Source of the DNA: Compostibacillus humi
GTDB lineage: Bacteria > Bacillota > Bacilli > Bacillales > Amphibacillaceae
Length of the DNA stretch: 64,000 nt
Reading direction: 5' to 3'
NCBI RefSeq assembly: GCF_014637175.1
Contig: NZ_BMEV01000010.1
Coordinates: 1 to 64,000 of the forward strand
Positions 25,445 to 32,870 of the stretch are shown here, piece by piece (positions within the stretch are counted from its first letter, which is position 1; each line of letters opens with the position of its first letter). A program made the translations under genes and the position numbers. The notes under the pieces are model-generated. The model worked only from the letters and a program-made list of their open reading frames with translations, had not been told where the DNA came from and searched no databases.

Positions 25445-26193
25445 GGCAGATTTTTATTATTATCGCAATTTTTATTTCTTTTTCTCCTTATCTTATTTAC
25501 GCTGAAGGAACAGAAGAAAGGGTATTTGACCAGGCAGCGCTTTTTTCCCAATCAGAAAAAGAACAACTGGAAAACCTGGTCCAATCAATGATTCAGCATA
25601 CAGAATTGGATATTGCCATCGTTACTGCAGATGATGTGCAAGGAAAGTCTTCCGCCGACTATGCCCATGATTTTTACAATGAACATTCCCTTGGATACGG
25701 AAGTACGGCAGATGGATTATTATATCTGATAAATATGGATGACCGGGAAGTATATATTTATACGCGAGACCGGGGCTATGATTATTTCGACGACTCACGA
25801 ATTGACAAAGTGCTCGATCAAGTCGTTCCATATCTTTCCGACGGACAATATGCAAAAAGCGCGGAAACTTTCTTACATGAAGCTGAACGGATTGTGTTAA
25901 CGGAAGGAATCGTTACGAGTCCAGATGGGGAAGAAGAAGGAAGCATCTGGACGGAATTTGCTATCTACCTTGGTATATCCGTCGTTGCTGGCGGGGCGGT
26001 CATCGTCGTAATGATACTTGGCAATAGGGGGCGGTCGACTGTCCATGAAGGAACCTATTTAAAAGACGGATCCTTTCAGGTGACGAACCGGATGGATCAA
26101 TATTATACAACAACCGTTACCCGTCAAAGAATCCAAAGAAACCGGTCCGGAGGCAGCGGACCGAGAATCGGCGGCGGAGGGAGAAGTTTTTAA
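25438..26193 (+). CDS. ydjH: YdjH-like TPM domain membrane protein
   Basis: A 251-aa protein. It has a signal or anchor helix (2-20), then a TPM/Psb32-type extracytoplasmic domain (about 28-155; VFDQAALFSQSEKEQLE, TELDIAIVTADDV, DGLLYLINMDDREVYIYT). A membrane helix follows (about 173-198). A short tail is basic and Ser/Gly-rich, ending GSGPRIGGGGRSF, typical of TPM proteins. It overlaps ydjG by 7 nt, which indicates translational coupling. With ydjI and ydjG it forms the pspA-associated set, although pspA itself is absent. Confidence 0.83.
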   Translation: MVRQIFIIIAIFISFSPYLIYAEGTEERVFDQAALFSQSEKEQLENLVQSMIQHTELDIAIVTADDVQGKSSADYAHDFYNEHSLGYGSTADGLLYLINMDDREVYIYTRDRGYDYFDDSRIDKVLDQVVPYLSDGQYAKSAETFLHEAERIVLTEGIVTSPDGEEEGSIWTEFAIYLGISVVAGGAVIVVMILGNRGRSTVHEGTYLKDGSFQVTNRMDQYYTTTVTRQRIQRNRSGGSGPRIGGGGRSF

Positions 26194-26207
26194 GCGGGGA
26201 ATCTAAT

Positions 26208-26238
26208 AAAAAGCAGAGCGAGTGCGCTCTGCTTTTTT
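26208..26238. terminator. bidirectional terminator
   Basis: Stem AAGCAGAGCG/CGCTCTGCTT with loop AGTG; A-run on the left and T-run on the right. Confidence 0.88.
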
Positions 26239-26938
26239 ATAGCAATGGTTCGGGCTTGCCGAGTAGAAAACCTTGGCCGAAGGTAATTCCTAAACTTTTG
26301 GCAGACTCCAAATCCTCTTCATGCTCTAACCCTTCTAAAATAACGCGGGAATCGGATTCAAAAAACTCCAGCAGCAATTTTAGCAGTTTTTGTTTTTTGG
26401 AGGATTCCTTTAATCCTTGAGAAAAAAAACGGTCTATTTTTGCAATTGTTGGTTCCAATTCAACAATGGAACGGAAAGTAAATTCCCCTTTTCCCAAATC
26501 ATCCAGCGCTATTTGAAAGCCATAAGATTTTAATTCATTTAATATGTGATTCAAGTCCTCTAAGTTTTCAACTTTTTCTGCTTCATTCACTTCAAACACA
26601 ATGTGATTTGCATCGATTTTATTTTTTGCTTGCAGGGATCCGAACTTAAGCAAAAAGTCTTTATGCAACAGTGTAGACGGAAAAATGTTGATGAAAAGAT
26701 ACTTGTCTTCAAGTATTTGCTTATGTTTTTCGATTGTCTGAAAAGCTTCTTCAATCGATATCATATCCACTTCATACAGCTGGTTATTTTTTTTCGCCAG
26801 AGAAAAAAACTTTTCTGGATTCGGATGCGATGCCGAACGCAATAAAAGTTCATAACCATATATTTCGTTGTTTTTCAAATGATAAATTGGCTGAAAAACA
26901 TGGTGGATATTTGAAAATTCCTTTGATGTATATTTCAT
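26237..26938 (-). CDS. EAL domain cyclic-di-GMP phosphodiesterase
   Basis: A 233-aa stand-alone EAL domain, which would hydrolyse c-di-GMP to pGpG. The catalytic residues look present in variant motifs. GYELLLRS stands for EAL; FINIFPSTL gives the Asn; FEVNEAE the Glu; IALDDLGKG the Asp pair; AKIDR the Lys; ILEGLE the later Glu; and GQGFLLGKP the Gln. No sensor domain or membrane helix is present, so it is cytoplasmic and soluble. A c-di-GMP-I riboswitch with terminator lies directly upstream, so enzyme production is coupled to its own substrate. Confidence 0.87.
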   Translation of the reverse strand: MKYTSKEFSNIHHVFQPIYHLKNNEIYGYELLLRSASHPNPEKFFSLAKKNNQLYEVDMISIEEAFQTIEKHKQILEDKYLFINIFPSTLLHKDFLLKFGSLQAKNKIDANHIVFEVNEAEKVENLEDLNHILNELKSYGFQIALDDLGKGEFTFRSIVELEPTIAKIDRFFSQGLKESSKKQKLLKLLLEFFESDSRVILEGLEHEEDLESAKSLGITFGQGFLLGKPEPLL

Positions 26939-26964
26939 TAAAATAACCTCTCTGACATTTACTC

Positions 26965-27125
26965 AAAAAAAGGCCATCCTTTATCTTAAGGACAGCCGAA
27001 CATTCATCTCACTGTACATTAAAGAATGTCAAAATTGGCAGCCAGGCTATCATAGTTTCTGTATGAAACCTTAGACCCTTAGCTTTGCGTCCTATCTTTT
27101 CAGATAGTTTGCCCTTAGCTCATTT
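26965..27125 (-). promoter_or_regulatory. cyclic-di-GMP-I (GEMM-I) riboswitch with terminator
   Basis: Minus strand, aptamer about 27125-27037. The conserved GGGCAAAC, GAAA tetraloop arm (CTATCTGAAAAGATAG), GGACGCAAAGC, GGGTCTAAGG, and closing ATGATAGCCTGGCTGCC are all present. The platform is a terminator, GGCTGTCCTT/AAGGATGGCC (26997-26988 with 26981-26972), followed by seven T residues, 27 nt before the EAL start. Confidence 0.93.
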
Positions 27126-27155
27126 TTATATGAAATTTTCATCGAATTTATACTA

Positions 27156-27184
27156 ATCATACCTTATATCCGAACGTCATTCAA
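27156..27184 (-). promoter_or_regulatory. sigma-A promoter of the riboswitch-EAL transcript
   Basis: TTGAAT (27184-27179), 17 bp, TATGAT (27161-27156) on the minus strand. Confidence 0.75.
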
Positions 27185-27326
27185 CATAATTCTACATTTT
27201 TCAGTTTCGTTTCGTTGTGAAACCGTTTTCGTCCTAATCCAAAAATAAGCAATTTTGTGTATCTTTTTTAAGAATTTTGATATGATTTAGATTATCCTTC
27301 GATAAATTTGAACATAAAGGCAGGTA

Positions 27327-27962
27327 ATGGGAATGTCAGGTCTTCGCTGGTCGGTATACTTCATCGGTCTGGTCATTTTCAGTTTGGGAATAACGATTAC
27401 AATTAATGTGCAGCATCTCGGGCTTCACCCTTGGGACGTGCTCAATGTTGCTTTTTATGAAAAATTCGGCTTAACGATAGGATCCTGGGCAATTATTTTT
27501 TCTGTTTTGCTGATTATTGTTTCTTGGATTTTAGATAAAAGCTATATTAAGGTAGGTACTTTTCTGAACGCTGTTTTAGTCGGCGCTTTTGTTGATTTAT
27601 ACATGTATCTTGATTTTCTGCCAAAAGCAACCCATACGTGGACAGATATATTAGTGATGATCATTGGTATCATCGTTATGGGAATTGGCGGAGGTGTTTA
27701 CAATGCAGGAGGCATAGGCTCTGGACCGAGGGATGGGTTTATGTTGTCCATTTCTGACAAAACAGGAATGTCCATTGGCAAGGTAAGAATCATTACAGAA
27801 ACTATAGTTTTAATTATTGGTCTCCTTCTTGGCGGTCCGGTTTTTGTTATGACGTTTATCTTTACTTTTATCCAAAGTCCAATTTTTCAGTTTACCTATG
27901 TTGGATTAAAAAATTACATCGAGCAGCTGGAAGAAAAAAACAAGAAGAAACTCACGGCATAG
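27327..27962 (+). CDS. YczE/YitT-like membrane protein
   Basis: A 211-aa integral membrane protein with five helices. The family pattern is GLxxFSLGITITINVQHLGLHPWDVLN, then the glycine-rich GGVYNAGGIGSGPRDGFML (about 122-142), which marks the YczE/YyaS/YitT group. Function is not established in the group; B. subtilis YczE is linked to surfactin synthetase expression. The start has AAGGCAGG and two close ATG codons (27327, 27333). No operon partner except the short remnant ORF that follows. Confidence 0.75.
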   Translation: MGMSGLRWSVYFIGLVIFSLGITITINVQHLGLHPWDVLNVAFYEKFGLTIGSWAIIFSVLLIIVSWILDKSYIKVGTFLNAVLVGAFVDLYMYLDFLPKATHTWTDILVMIIGIIVMGIGGGVYNAGGIGSGPRDGFMLSISDKTGMSIGKVRIITETIVLIIGLLLGGPVFVMTFIFTFIQSPIFQFTYVGLKNYIEQLEEKNKKKLTA

Positions 27963-27986
27963 TAAATAAAGTGCAGGGGGAAGTCG

Positions 27987-28100
27987 ATGAGTAAAGATAG
28001 ATGGTTTACGGTTCAACAGCTCGACCATTCTACCTTTTGCGAGAAAATAATCTTGCCAGGTTTGGAACAGGAATTCATCAATTTAATGGCTTTAGTATAA
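27987..28100 (+). pseudogene. 37-codon ORF, possible remnant of an MBL-fold hydrolase N-terminus
   Basis: A short ORF with a strong AGGGGGAAG site begins MSKDRWFTVQQLDHSTFCEK. The first 16 residues look like the start of metallo-beta-lactamase-fold hydrolases in Bacilli (W-F-T-V-x-x-x-D-x-x-T-Y/F). The similarity stops after that, no downstream MBL core exists, and a terminator follows at 28118. It may instead be a genuine small protein. The assignment rests on pattern memory only. Confidence 0.35.
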
Positions 28101-28117
28101 AATTTTAATGAAAGAAA

Positions 28118-28148
28118 AACCAAGTGAGCGACTCACTTGGTTTTTTAT
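28118..28148. terminator. bidirectional terminator
   Basis: 11-bp stem AACCAAGTGAG/CTCACTTGGTT with loop CGA; T-runs on both strands. Confidence 0.88.
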
Positions 28149-29257
28149 TTTAGCGCGCCATCGACATTATATTCCGCCAAATCTATTTCTATTTCTTTAC
28201 CCAGGGCCAAATTTGCCAATTGTTTTCCGACAAAAGGTCCCATTGTTAATCCGGAGGAACCGAGACCATTGGCAATCAGCAGGTTATCCAGTCCAGGAAT
28301 ATTTCCAATGACTGGGAGGAAGTTCGGTGTTACCGGGCGAAAACCGACTTTTGCTTGCAAAAGGCTGCTATTAATTAATCCCGGGGCTATCGGGAGTATT
28401 TTATTCAAAATTTCATACATTGCTCCGATTGTCGGCCGGGAATCAAATTCTTCCGTATCTTCATGGGTGCTGCCAATGACAAGCCGGTCGGCAAAACTTA
28501 AAATGAGCTGGCTTGTTGGCGTAAGCACGACTGGCCACTTGGATGTTTCCATATTCGGCAGCTGGACGTGCAAAATTTGCCCTTTTTGCGGAGCCACCAC
28601 AAAATGAATGTTTAAAGGGAGGAGAAGTTCTTTCATCCACGCTCCATTGGCTGCAATGACGATATCTGCTTCCAAGACTATTTCATTCACTTTGCAGCCG
28701 GATAACTTACCGCCGGAATGGATAAGCTCTGCATTGCCTTTTATGAAAGCTGCACCGTATTTTTCCGCAGCACGAATTAAAGCGTGACGCATGCGTTTTC
28801 CGTCTACCCTGGCAGCACCGCTAATATAAACCGAACGGAACCCGTCCGCCAGAAGAGGAAACTGTTCTTTCGTTTCTTGTTCGTCGAGAAGTTCTATTTT
28901 ACCTATTTCCGGTGCATCTGCCCGGCGTTTTCGCGCACGTTCCTCCATCTTCCTCATTTTATCTTCATCCTGGTGCAAACTTAAGGCACCGACTTGGGAG
29001 AAGCCAGTCTCTGTTTCACCCATTTCCTCCAGCTCTTGAACGAGTTCAGGGTAAAGGCGGGCACCTTCTTTTGCCAGCTCGTACCAGGCTTTATTTCGCC
29101 GTTGGGATATCCACGGACAAATCATGCCTGCAGCCGCATCGGTTGCCTGTATATTGTCATTGCGATCAACAATGACTACTTCTGCTCCGTTTTTTGCAAG
29201 ATAATAGGCGGCGGATGCTCCTAAAATACCTGCTCCAACAATGGTAATGCGCTTCAT
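28145..29257 (-). CDS. FAD-dependent amino acid oxidase family (DadA/YurR-like)
   Basis: A 370-aa DAO-family flavoprotein. The N-terminal dinucleotide fold is IVGAGILGASAAYYLAKNGAEVVIVDR (4-31). AAAGMICPWISQRRNKAWY follows, as in YurR and glycine oxidase relatives. The FAD-closing region VGFRPVTPNFLPVIGNIPGLDNLLIANGLGSSGLTMGP (about 310-348) is complete. It likely oxidises an imino or amino acid substrate in the cytoplasm. The gene overlaps the upstream dinB gene by 4 nt (ATGA), so the two are translated together. Confidence 0.83.
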   Translation of the reverse strand: MKRITIVGAGILGASAAYYLAKNGAEVVIVDRNDNIQATDAAAGMICPWISQRRNKAWYELAKEGARLYPELVQELEEMGETETGFSQVGALSLHQDEDKMRKMEERARKRRADAPEIGKIELLDEQETKEQFPLLADGFRSVYISGAARVDGKRMRHALIRAAEKYGAAFIKGNAELIHSGGKLSGCKVNEIVLEADIVIAANGAWMKELLLPLNIHFVVAPQKGQILHVQLPNMETSKWPVVLTPTSQLILSFADRLVIGSTHEDTEEFDSRPTIGAMYEILNKILPIAPGLINSSLLQAKVGFRPVTPNFLPVIGNIPGLDNLLIANGLGSSGLTMGPFVGKQLANLALGKEIEIDLAEYNVDGALK

Positions 29258-29706
29258 GATTTTGTAATCACTTGGTGCATCGCTTTCGCTTTTCCCAAAT
29301 GTTCGCTTTCATGCTGGATGATCATTTGGAAAAGTTCACCAAAGGTTTTAAAGTTGCCAAAAGGCAAGGTGAATGGCAGATTTTTCTCAAAGAAGCTGTC
29401 GTCCAATGCCATAATTCGGTTTTTTTGCGCTTCTAATTGGTCAACAAGTTCCTTTAATGAAGGAGGTTCATTTTTCCAATCGGAAGGTTTTGTCCCTGTT
29501 CCGAACAGTTTTTCGTAATGTTCGGGAATATTGGTTGAATGTTTTGGAAAACCAAATAATAAACTTTCTGCCGCAACGAGAATATGGCCGATATGCCAGC
29601 GAATCGTATTGTTAAAATAGGGAGCTTTTTTATCCGCTGCCCCTTCATCCAATGTGTTGACATAAGAAATTACTGCATTTCGTGTGTATTCAAATACCTC
29701 TATCAA
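29254..29706 (-). CDS. DinB family protein
   Basis: A 150-aa four-helix DinB/YfiT-type protein. Three His ligands are visible: NTIRWHIGHIL (around 38-42) and IQHESEHLGKAK (around 130-136), as in metal-binding members. It pairs with the DAO-family oxidase by a 4-nt overlap. Its paralogue at 22288 has lost the last His. The family includes bacillithiol-dependent transferases; which reaction occurs here is unknown. Confidence 0.82.
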   Translation of the reverse strand: MIEVFEYTRNAVISYVNTLDEGAADKKAPYFNNTIRWHIGHILVAAESLLFGFPKHSTNIPEHYEKLFGTGTKPSDWKNEPPSLKELVDQLEAQKNRIMALDDSFFEKNLPFTLPFGNFKTFGELFQMIIQHESEHLGKAKAMHQVITKS

Positions 29707-29947
29707 GATTCATCCCTCCAATTGATTTCTATTTATACTATAAAAGATGGGACGAAGAAAAGTAAATAAAATTGCTATTCACCGTTAAGCGGAGGAAGGG
29801 CTTGCAGAATGGCATAAATCATTTGTTTTCCGGCTATAATATCAATTTAAAGCATCTATGACTCGAATAAGAGAAAATACTACTCATCCATGAAAAAAGT
29901 ATGATAATCTATAAGATGGAAATCTATACATAAAAGGAGAATCGACT

Positions 29948-30877
29948 ATGGCAAAGACTTTGGTTTTTGGACATAAAAACCCGGATACGGACACGATTTG
30001 TTCTGCTATTGTATATGCGAATCTGAAAAACAAATTAGGGTTTTCGGCCGAACCGGTAAGATTAGGAGAGGTGAACAAGGAAACCCAGTATGCCCTCGAT
30101 ACTTTTGGAGTAGAAGCTCCACGGTTTATTGAAAAAGTAGAGGATGACGTAGAGTCGGTTATTTTAGTAGACCATAACGAGTTCCAGCAAAGTGTGGATA
30201 ACATTCGTGACGTCCGTATTGCTGAAGTAATTGATCATCATCGTATTTCCAATTTTGAAACAAAAGACCCGCTTTATTTCCGGGCCGAACCGGTCGGCTG
30301 TACCGCAACGATTCTTTTAAAACTGTACAAGGAAAATAATGTGGAAGTGAGCAAAGAAATGGCAGGACTTATGCTTTCGGCCATCATTTCCGATTCCTTG
30401 TTATTCAAATCGCCGACCTGCACCGAGGAAGATGTGCAGGCTGCTAAAGAGCTGGCAGCTATTGCCGGGGTGGACGCAGAGAAATATGGTCTCGACATGC
30501 TGAAAGCCGGGGCAGATTTAAGCGATAAATCGGCGAAAGATTTGCTTACTTTAGATGCAAAAGTATTTTCTATGGGCGGTCACAAAGTGGAAGTCGCTCA
30601 AGTCAATACTGTAGATGTAAGCAAAGTCTATGAAAACCAGGAAGAAATAGAAAAGGAAATCTCCCAGCTTATTTCAGAAAAAGACTTGGAGCTATTTTTA
30701 TTAGTCGTAACCGATATTCTTAACAATAACTCGGAAGTGCTTGCTATCGGCAATGGACAGAAGAAGGTGGAAGAAGCATTTAAGGTGATGCTGGACAACA
30801 ATCGGGCATTGCTGAAAGGCGTCGTTTCCCGGAAAAAACAAATCGTTCCTGTTTTAACGGAAGCATTTAATCAATAA
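29948..30877 (+). CDS. ppaC: manganese-dependent inorganic pyrophosphatase
   Basis: A 309-aa family II pyrophosphatase, which cleaves pyrophosphate to two phosphates in the cytoplasm. DHH-family motifs are intact: FGHKNPDTD (8-16), VILVDHNE (about 72-79), VIDHHR (about 95-100) with the DHH metal ligands, and the C-terminal DHHA2 domain with the substrate-binding SRKKQIVP (about 294-301). Length matches the family. AAAAGGAGA precedes the ATG. It is monocistronic and ended by a strong hairpin at 30886. Confidence 0.95.
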   Translation: MAKTLVFGHKNPDTDTICSAIVYANLKNKLGFSAEPVRLGEVNKETQYALDTFGVEAPRFIEKVEDDVESVILVDHNEFQQSVDNIRDVRIAEVIDHHRISNFETKDPLYFRAEPVGCTATILLKLYKENNVEVSKEMAGLMLSAIISDSLLFKSPTCTEEDVQAAKELAAIAGVDAEKYGLDMLKAGADLSDKSAKDLLTLDAKVFSMGGHKVEVAQVNTVDVSKVYENQEEIEKEISQLISEKDLELFLLVVTDILNNNSEVLAIGNGQKKVEEAFKVMLDNNRALLKGVVSRKKQIVPVLTEAFNQ

Positions 30878-30885
30878 AAATATTT

Positions 30886-30931
30886 AAGCCGGCAGGATAG
30901 GAGGAATTCTATTCTGCCGGCTTATATTTTC
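30886..30931 (+). terminator. terminator of ppaC
   Basis: 10-bp stem AAGCCGGCAG/CTGCCGGCTT with extended inner pairing; tail TATATTTT. Confidence 0.8.
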
Positions 30932-31062
30932 CATTCATTTTTTGCGCTTTCATTGTATTCTTTACTTTATAGCTGCTGTACGTTATAATTTAATATAATC
31001 TTAATTTACAGAATATATAAAATGTTCGTAATCAAGAATTCGTTTATGATGAGGTTCATGTT

Positions 31063-31335
31063 ATGGAAAAGTTATTTCATCAATATATTAAAAAGAAACA
31101 GAGGTTTGTCCTCGTCTCCGTTATTTGCATCTTTCTCTTTTACTTTTCTTTGCCGCTGTCGTTAATTTTTTTTCCGCAGTTAATGAAAAATAACAAAGAT
31201 TTCCATATATTTTTTGCTTGGGGATATGCCTTTCTTCAGTTTTTTATGACATGGTTTATCGGCTGGGTGTACACACGGAAGGCAAAATATTGGGATGAGC
31301 TGCTTGAACGGATGAAACAGGAGGAAAAGCGGTGA
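31063..31335 (+). CDS. DUF485 small subunit paired with SSS symporter
   Basis: A 90-aa protein with two membrane helices (about 15-38 and 50-75) and the DUF485 charge pattern, including the cytoplasmic YTRKAKYWDELLERMKQ tail. DUF485 proteins (YjcH, MctB) precede acetate/monocarboxylate symporters of the SSS family and are thought to assist them. It overlaps the symporter start by 4 nt. A second DUF485-SSS pair follows at 35502. Confidence 0.82.
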   Translation: MEKLFHQYIKKKQRFVLVSVICIFLFYFSLPLSLIFFPQLMKNNKDFHIFFAWGYAFLQFFMTWFIGWVYTRKAKYWDELLERMKQEEKR

Positions 31336-32870
31336 ACATTACCTATTTCCTTTTCTTTATTTGTATTGTTGTGTGCACGTTGATTATTACATATTGGGCT
31401 GCGAAAAAAAGCAATACGACAAGTCAATTTTATACTGCTGCTGGCAGTTTAACCGGCACACAAAATGGACTGGCCATCGCCGGAGATTATATTAGCGCTG
31501 CGTCTTTTTTAGGTATCATTGGGGCGATTGCTTTATACGGATACGATGGATTCTTATATTCTATCGGCTTTCTCGTTTCCTATTTAATTGTTTTGCTTCT
31601 TGTTGCTGAGCCAATCCATCATTTAGGAAAGTTTTCTTTAGGGGATGTCATATGTGCCCGGTTTCCCAGCACGAAAATGCGCTGGATGATGGCGGTCAGT
31701 TCCTTTATTATTTCCATACTATATTTAATTCCCCAATTAGTTGCTGCGGGTCTGTTAATTCGTTTGCTCTTAGATATTAATTACACTGCATCTGTTTTGG
31801 TAATCGGCAGTCTTATGACGATTTACGTTGCATTTGGGGGAATGCTGGCTACTTCTTGGGTGCAGATTATTAAGACGATTGTGCTTTTAGGAGGAGTTTT
31901 TTTACTGTCGCTCATCGTCTTTTCCCGGATTCAATGGAATATCTCCGATCTTATTCAGCGGGTGGAAGAAGGAACGGTATGGGGAGAAAAATATTTTCTG
32001 GCCGGCCAATTGTTTGACAGTCCGATAGAGATCATTTCACTATCCCTTGCTTTAATTTTAGGTACGGCAGGACTGCCCCATATTCTTATTCGTATGTATA
32101 CCGTCCGAGATACAACGGAAGTGCGGCGTTCCATTTTAACCGCAACATGGATAATCGGCAGCTTTTATTTCATGACATTGATTATCGGCTTCGGGGCTGT
32201 CGCATTCATCGGCTATCAGCGGCTGTTTGATGTGGACTCAACAGGAAACTTGGCAGCTCCTCTGTTAGCCCAGGAATTGGGAGGGGATTTCCTATTAGCC
32301 TTTATATCAGCCATTGCTTTTACAACGATTGTTGCTGTCGTTGCCGGTCTCGTCATCTCAGCTACGACTGCTTTCTCCCACGATATTTATCATCACATTA
32401 TAAAGAAGGGAAACTCGACGGAGCAAGAACAATTAAAAGCTGCCCAATGGACAGCCCTTGCTATTGGCATTATTGCTGTTCTTTTTGCCCTCGGATTGGA
32501 AAATGTCAACGTTACGTTTCTCGTTTCCTTAACGTTTACCGTTGCCGCTTCCAGTAATTTTCCGGTGCTTTTATTTACTCTTTATTGGAAACGATTTAAT
32601 GAAACCGGTGCAATTGCAGGAATGATTTGCGGATTAATAACGTCTCTCATGTTATTGCTCCTCGGCCCCCATGTAATGGACCCGAATGTTGGCTGGATTA
32701 AAAGAGAAGCATTTCATAGTTTATATAATCCAGGGATATTTGCTATTCCGGCAGGTTTTTTAAGTGCAATCATCGGATCATTTTTTGCAAAGCCTGAGCC
32801 GCACGATGTTTTCTGGCGATTTTATCAAAAGGCACATACTGGTGCAGACGCGGGGAGAGATGAGAAATGA
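31332..32870 (+). CDS. SSS family sodium:monocarboxylate symporter, copy 1
   Basis: A 512-aa symporter with about 13 helices, related to ActP/MctC acetate-pyruvate carriers. The N-terminal pattern TTSQFYTAAGSLTGTQNGLAIAGDYISAASFLG (about 32-65) is typical, followed by GGMLATSWVQIIK and LILGTAGLPHILIRMYTVRD. It overlaps its DUF485 partner and, by 4 nt, the next sensor kinase gene. This physical coupling of carrier and sensor suggests the carrier substrate is also the signal. Sequence similarity to the copy at 35815 is high. Confidence 0.87.
   Translation: MNITYFLFFICIVVCTLIITYWAAKKSNTTSQFYTAAGSLTGTQNGLAIAGDYISAASFLGIIGAIALYGYDGFLYSIGFLVSYLIVLLLVAEPIHHLGKFSLGDVICARFPSTKMRWMMAVSSFIISILYLIPQLVAAGLLIRLLLDINYTASVLVIGSLMTIYVAFGGMLATSWVQIIKTIVLLGGVFLLSLIVFSRIQWNISDLIQRVEEGTVWGEKYFLAGQLFDSPIEIISLSLALILGTAGLPHILIRMYTVRDTTEVRRSILTATWIIGSFYFMTLIIGFGAVAFIGYQRLFDVDSTGNLAAPLLAQELGGDFLLAFISAIAFTTIVAVVAGLVISATTAFSHDIYHHIIKKGNSTEQEQLKAAQWTALAIGIIAVLFALGLENVNVTFLVSLTFTVAASSNFPVLLFTLYWKRFNETGAIAGMICGLITSLMLLLLGPHVMDPNVGWIKREAFHSLYNPGIFAIPAGFLSAIIGSFFAKPEPHDVFWRFYQKAHTGADAGRDEK

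Noticed and set aside
30938-30951. cre-like site before the first DUF485 gene
   Set aside because: Only the right half (GCGCTTTCA) fits; the left half does not match TGAAA.
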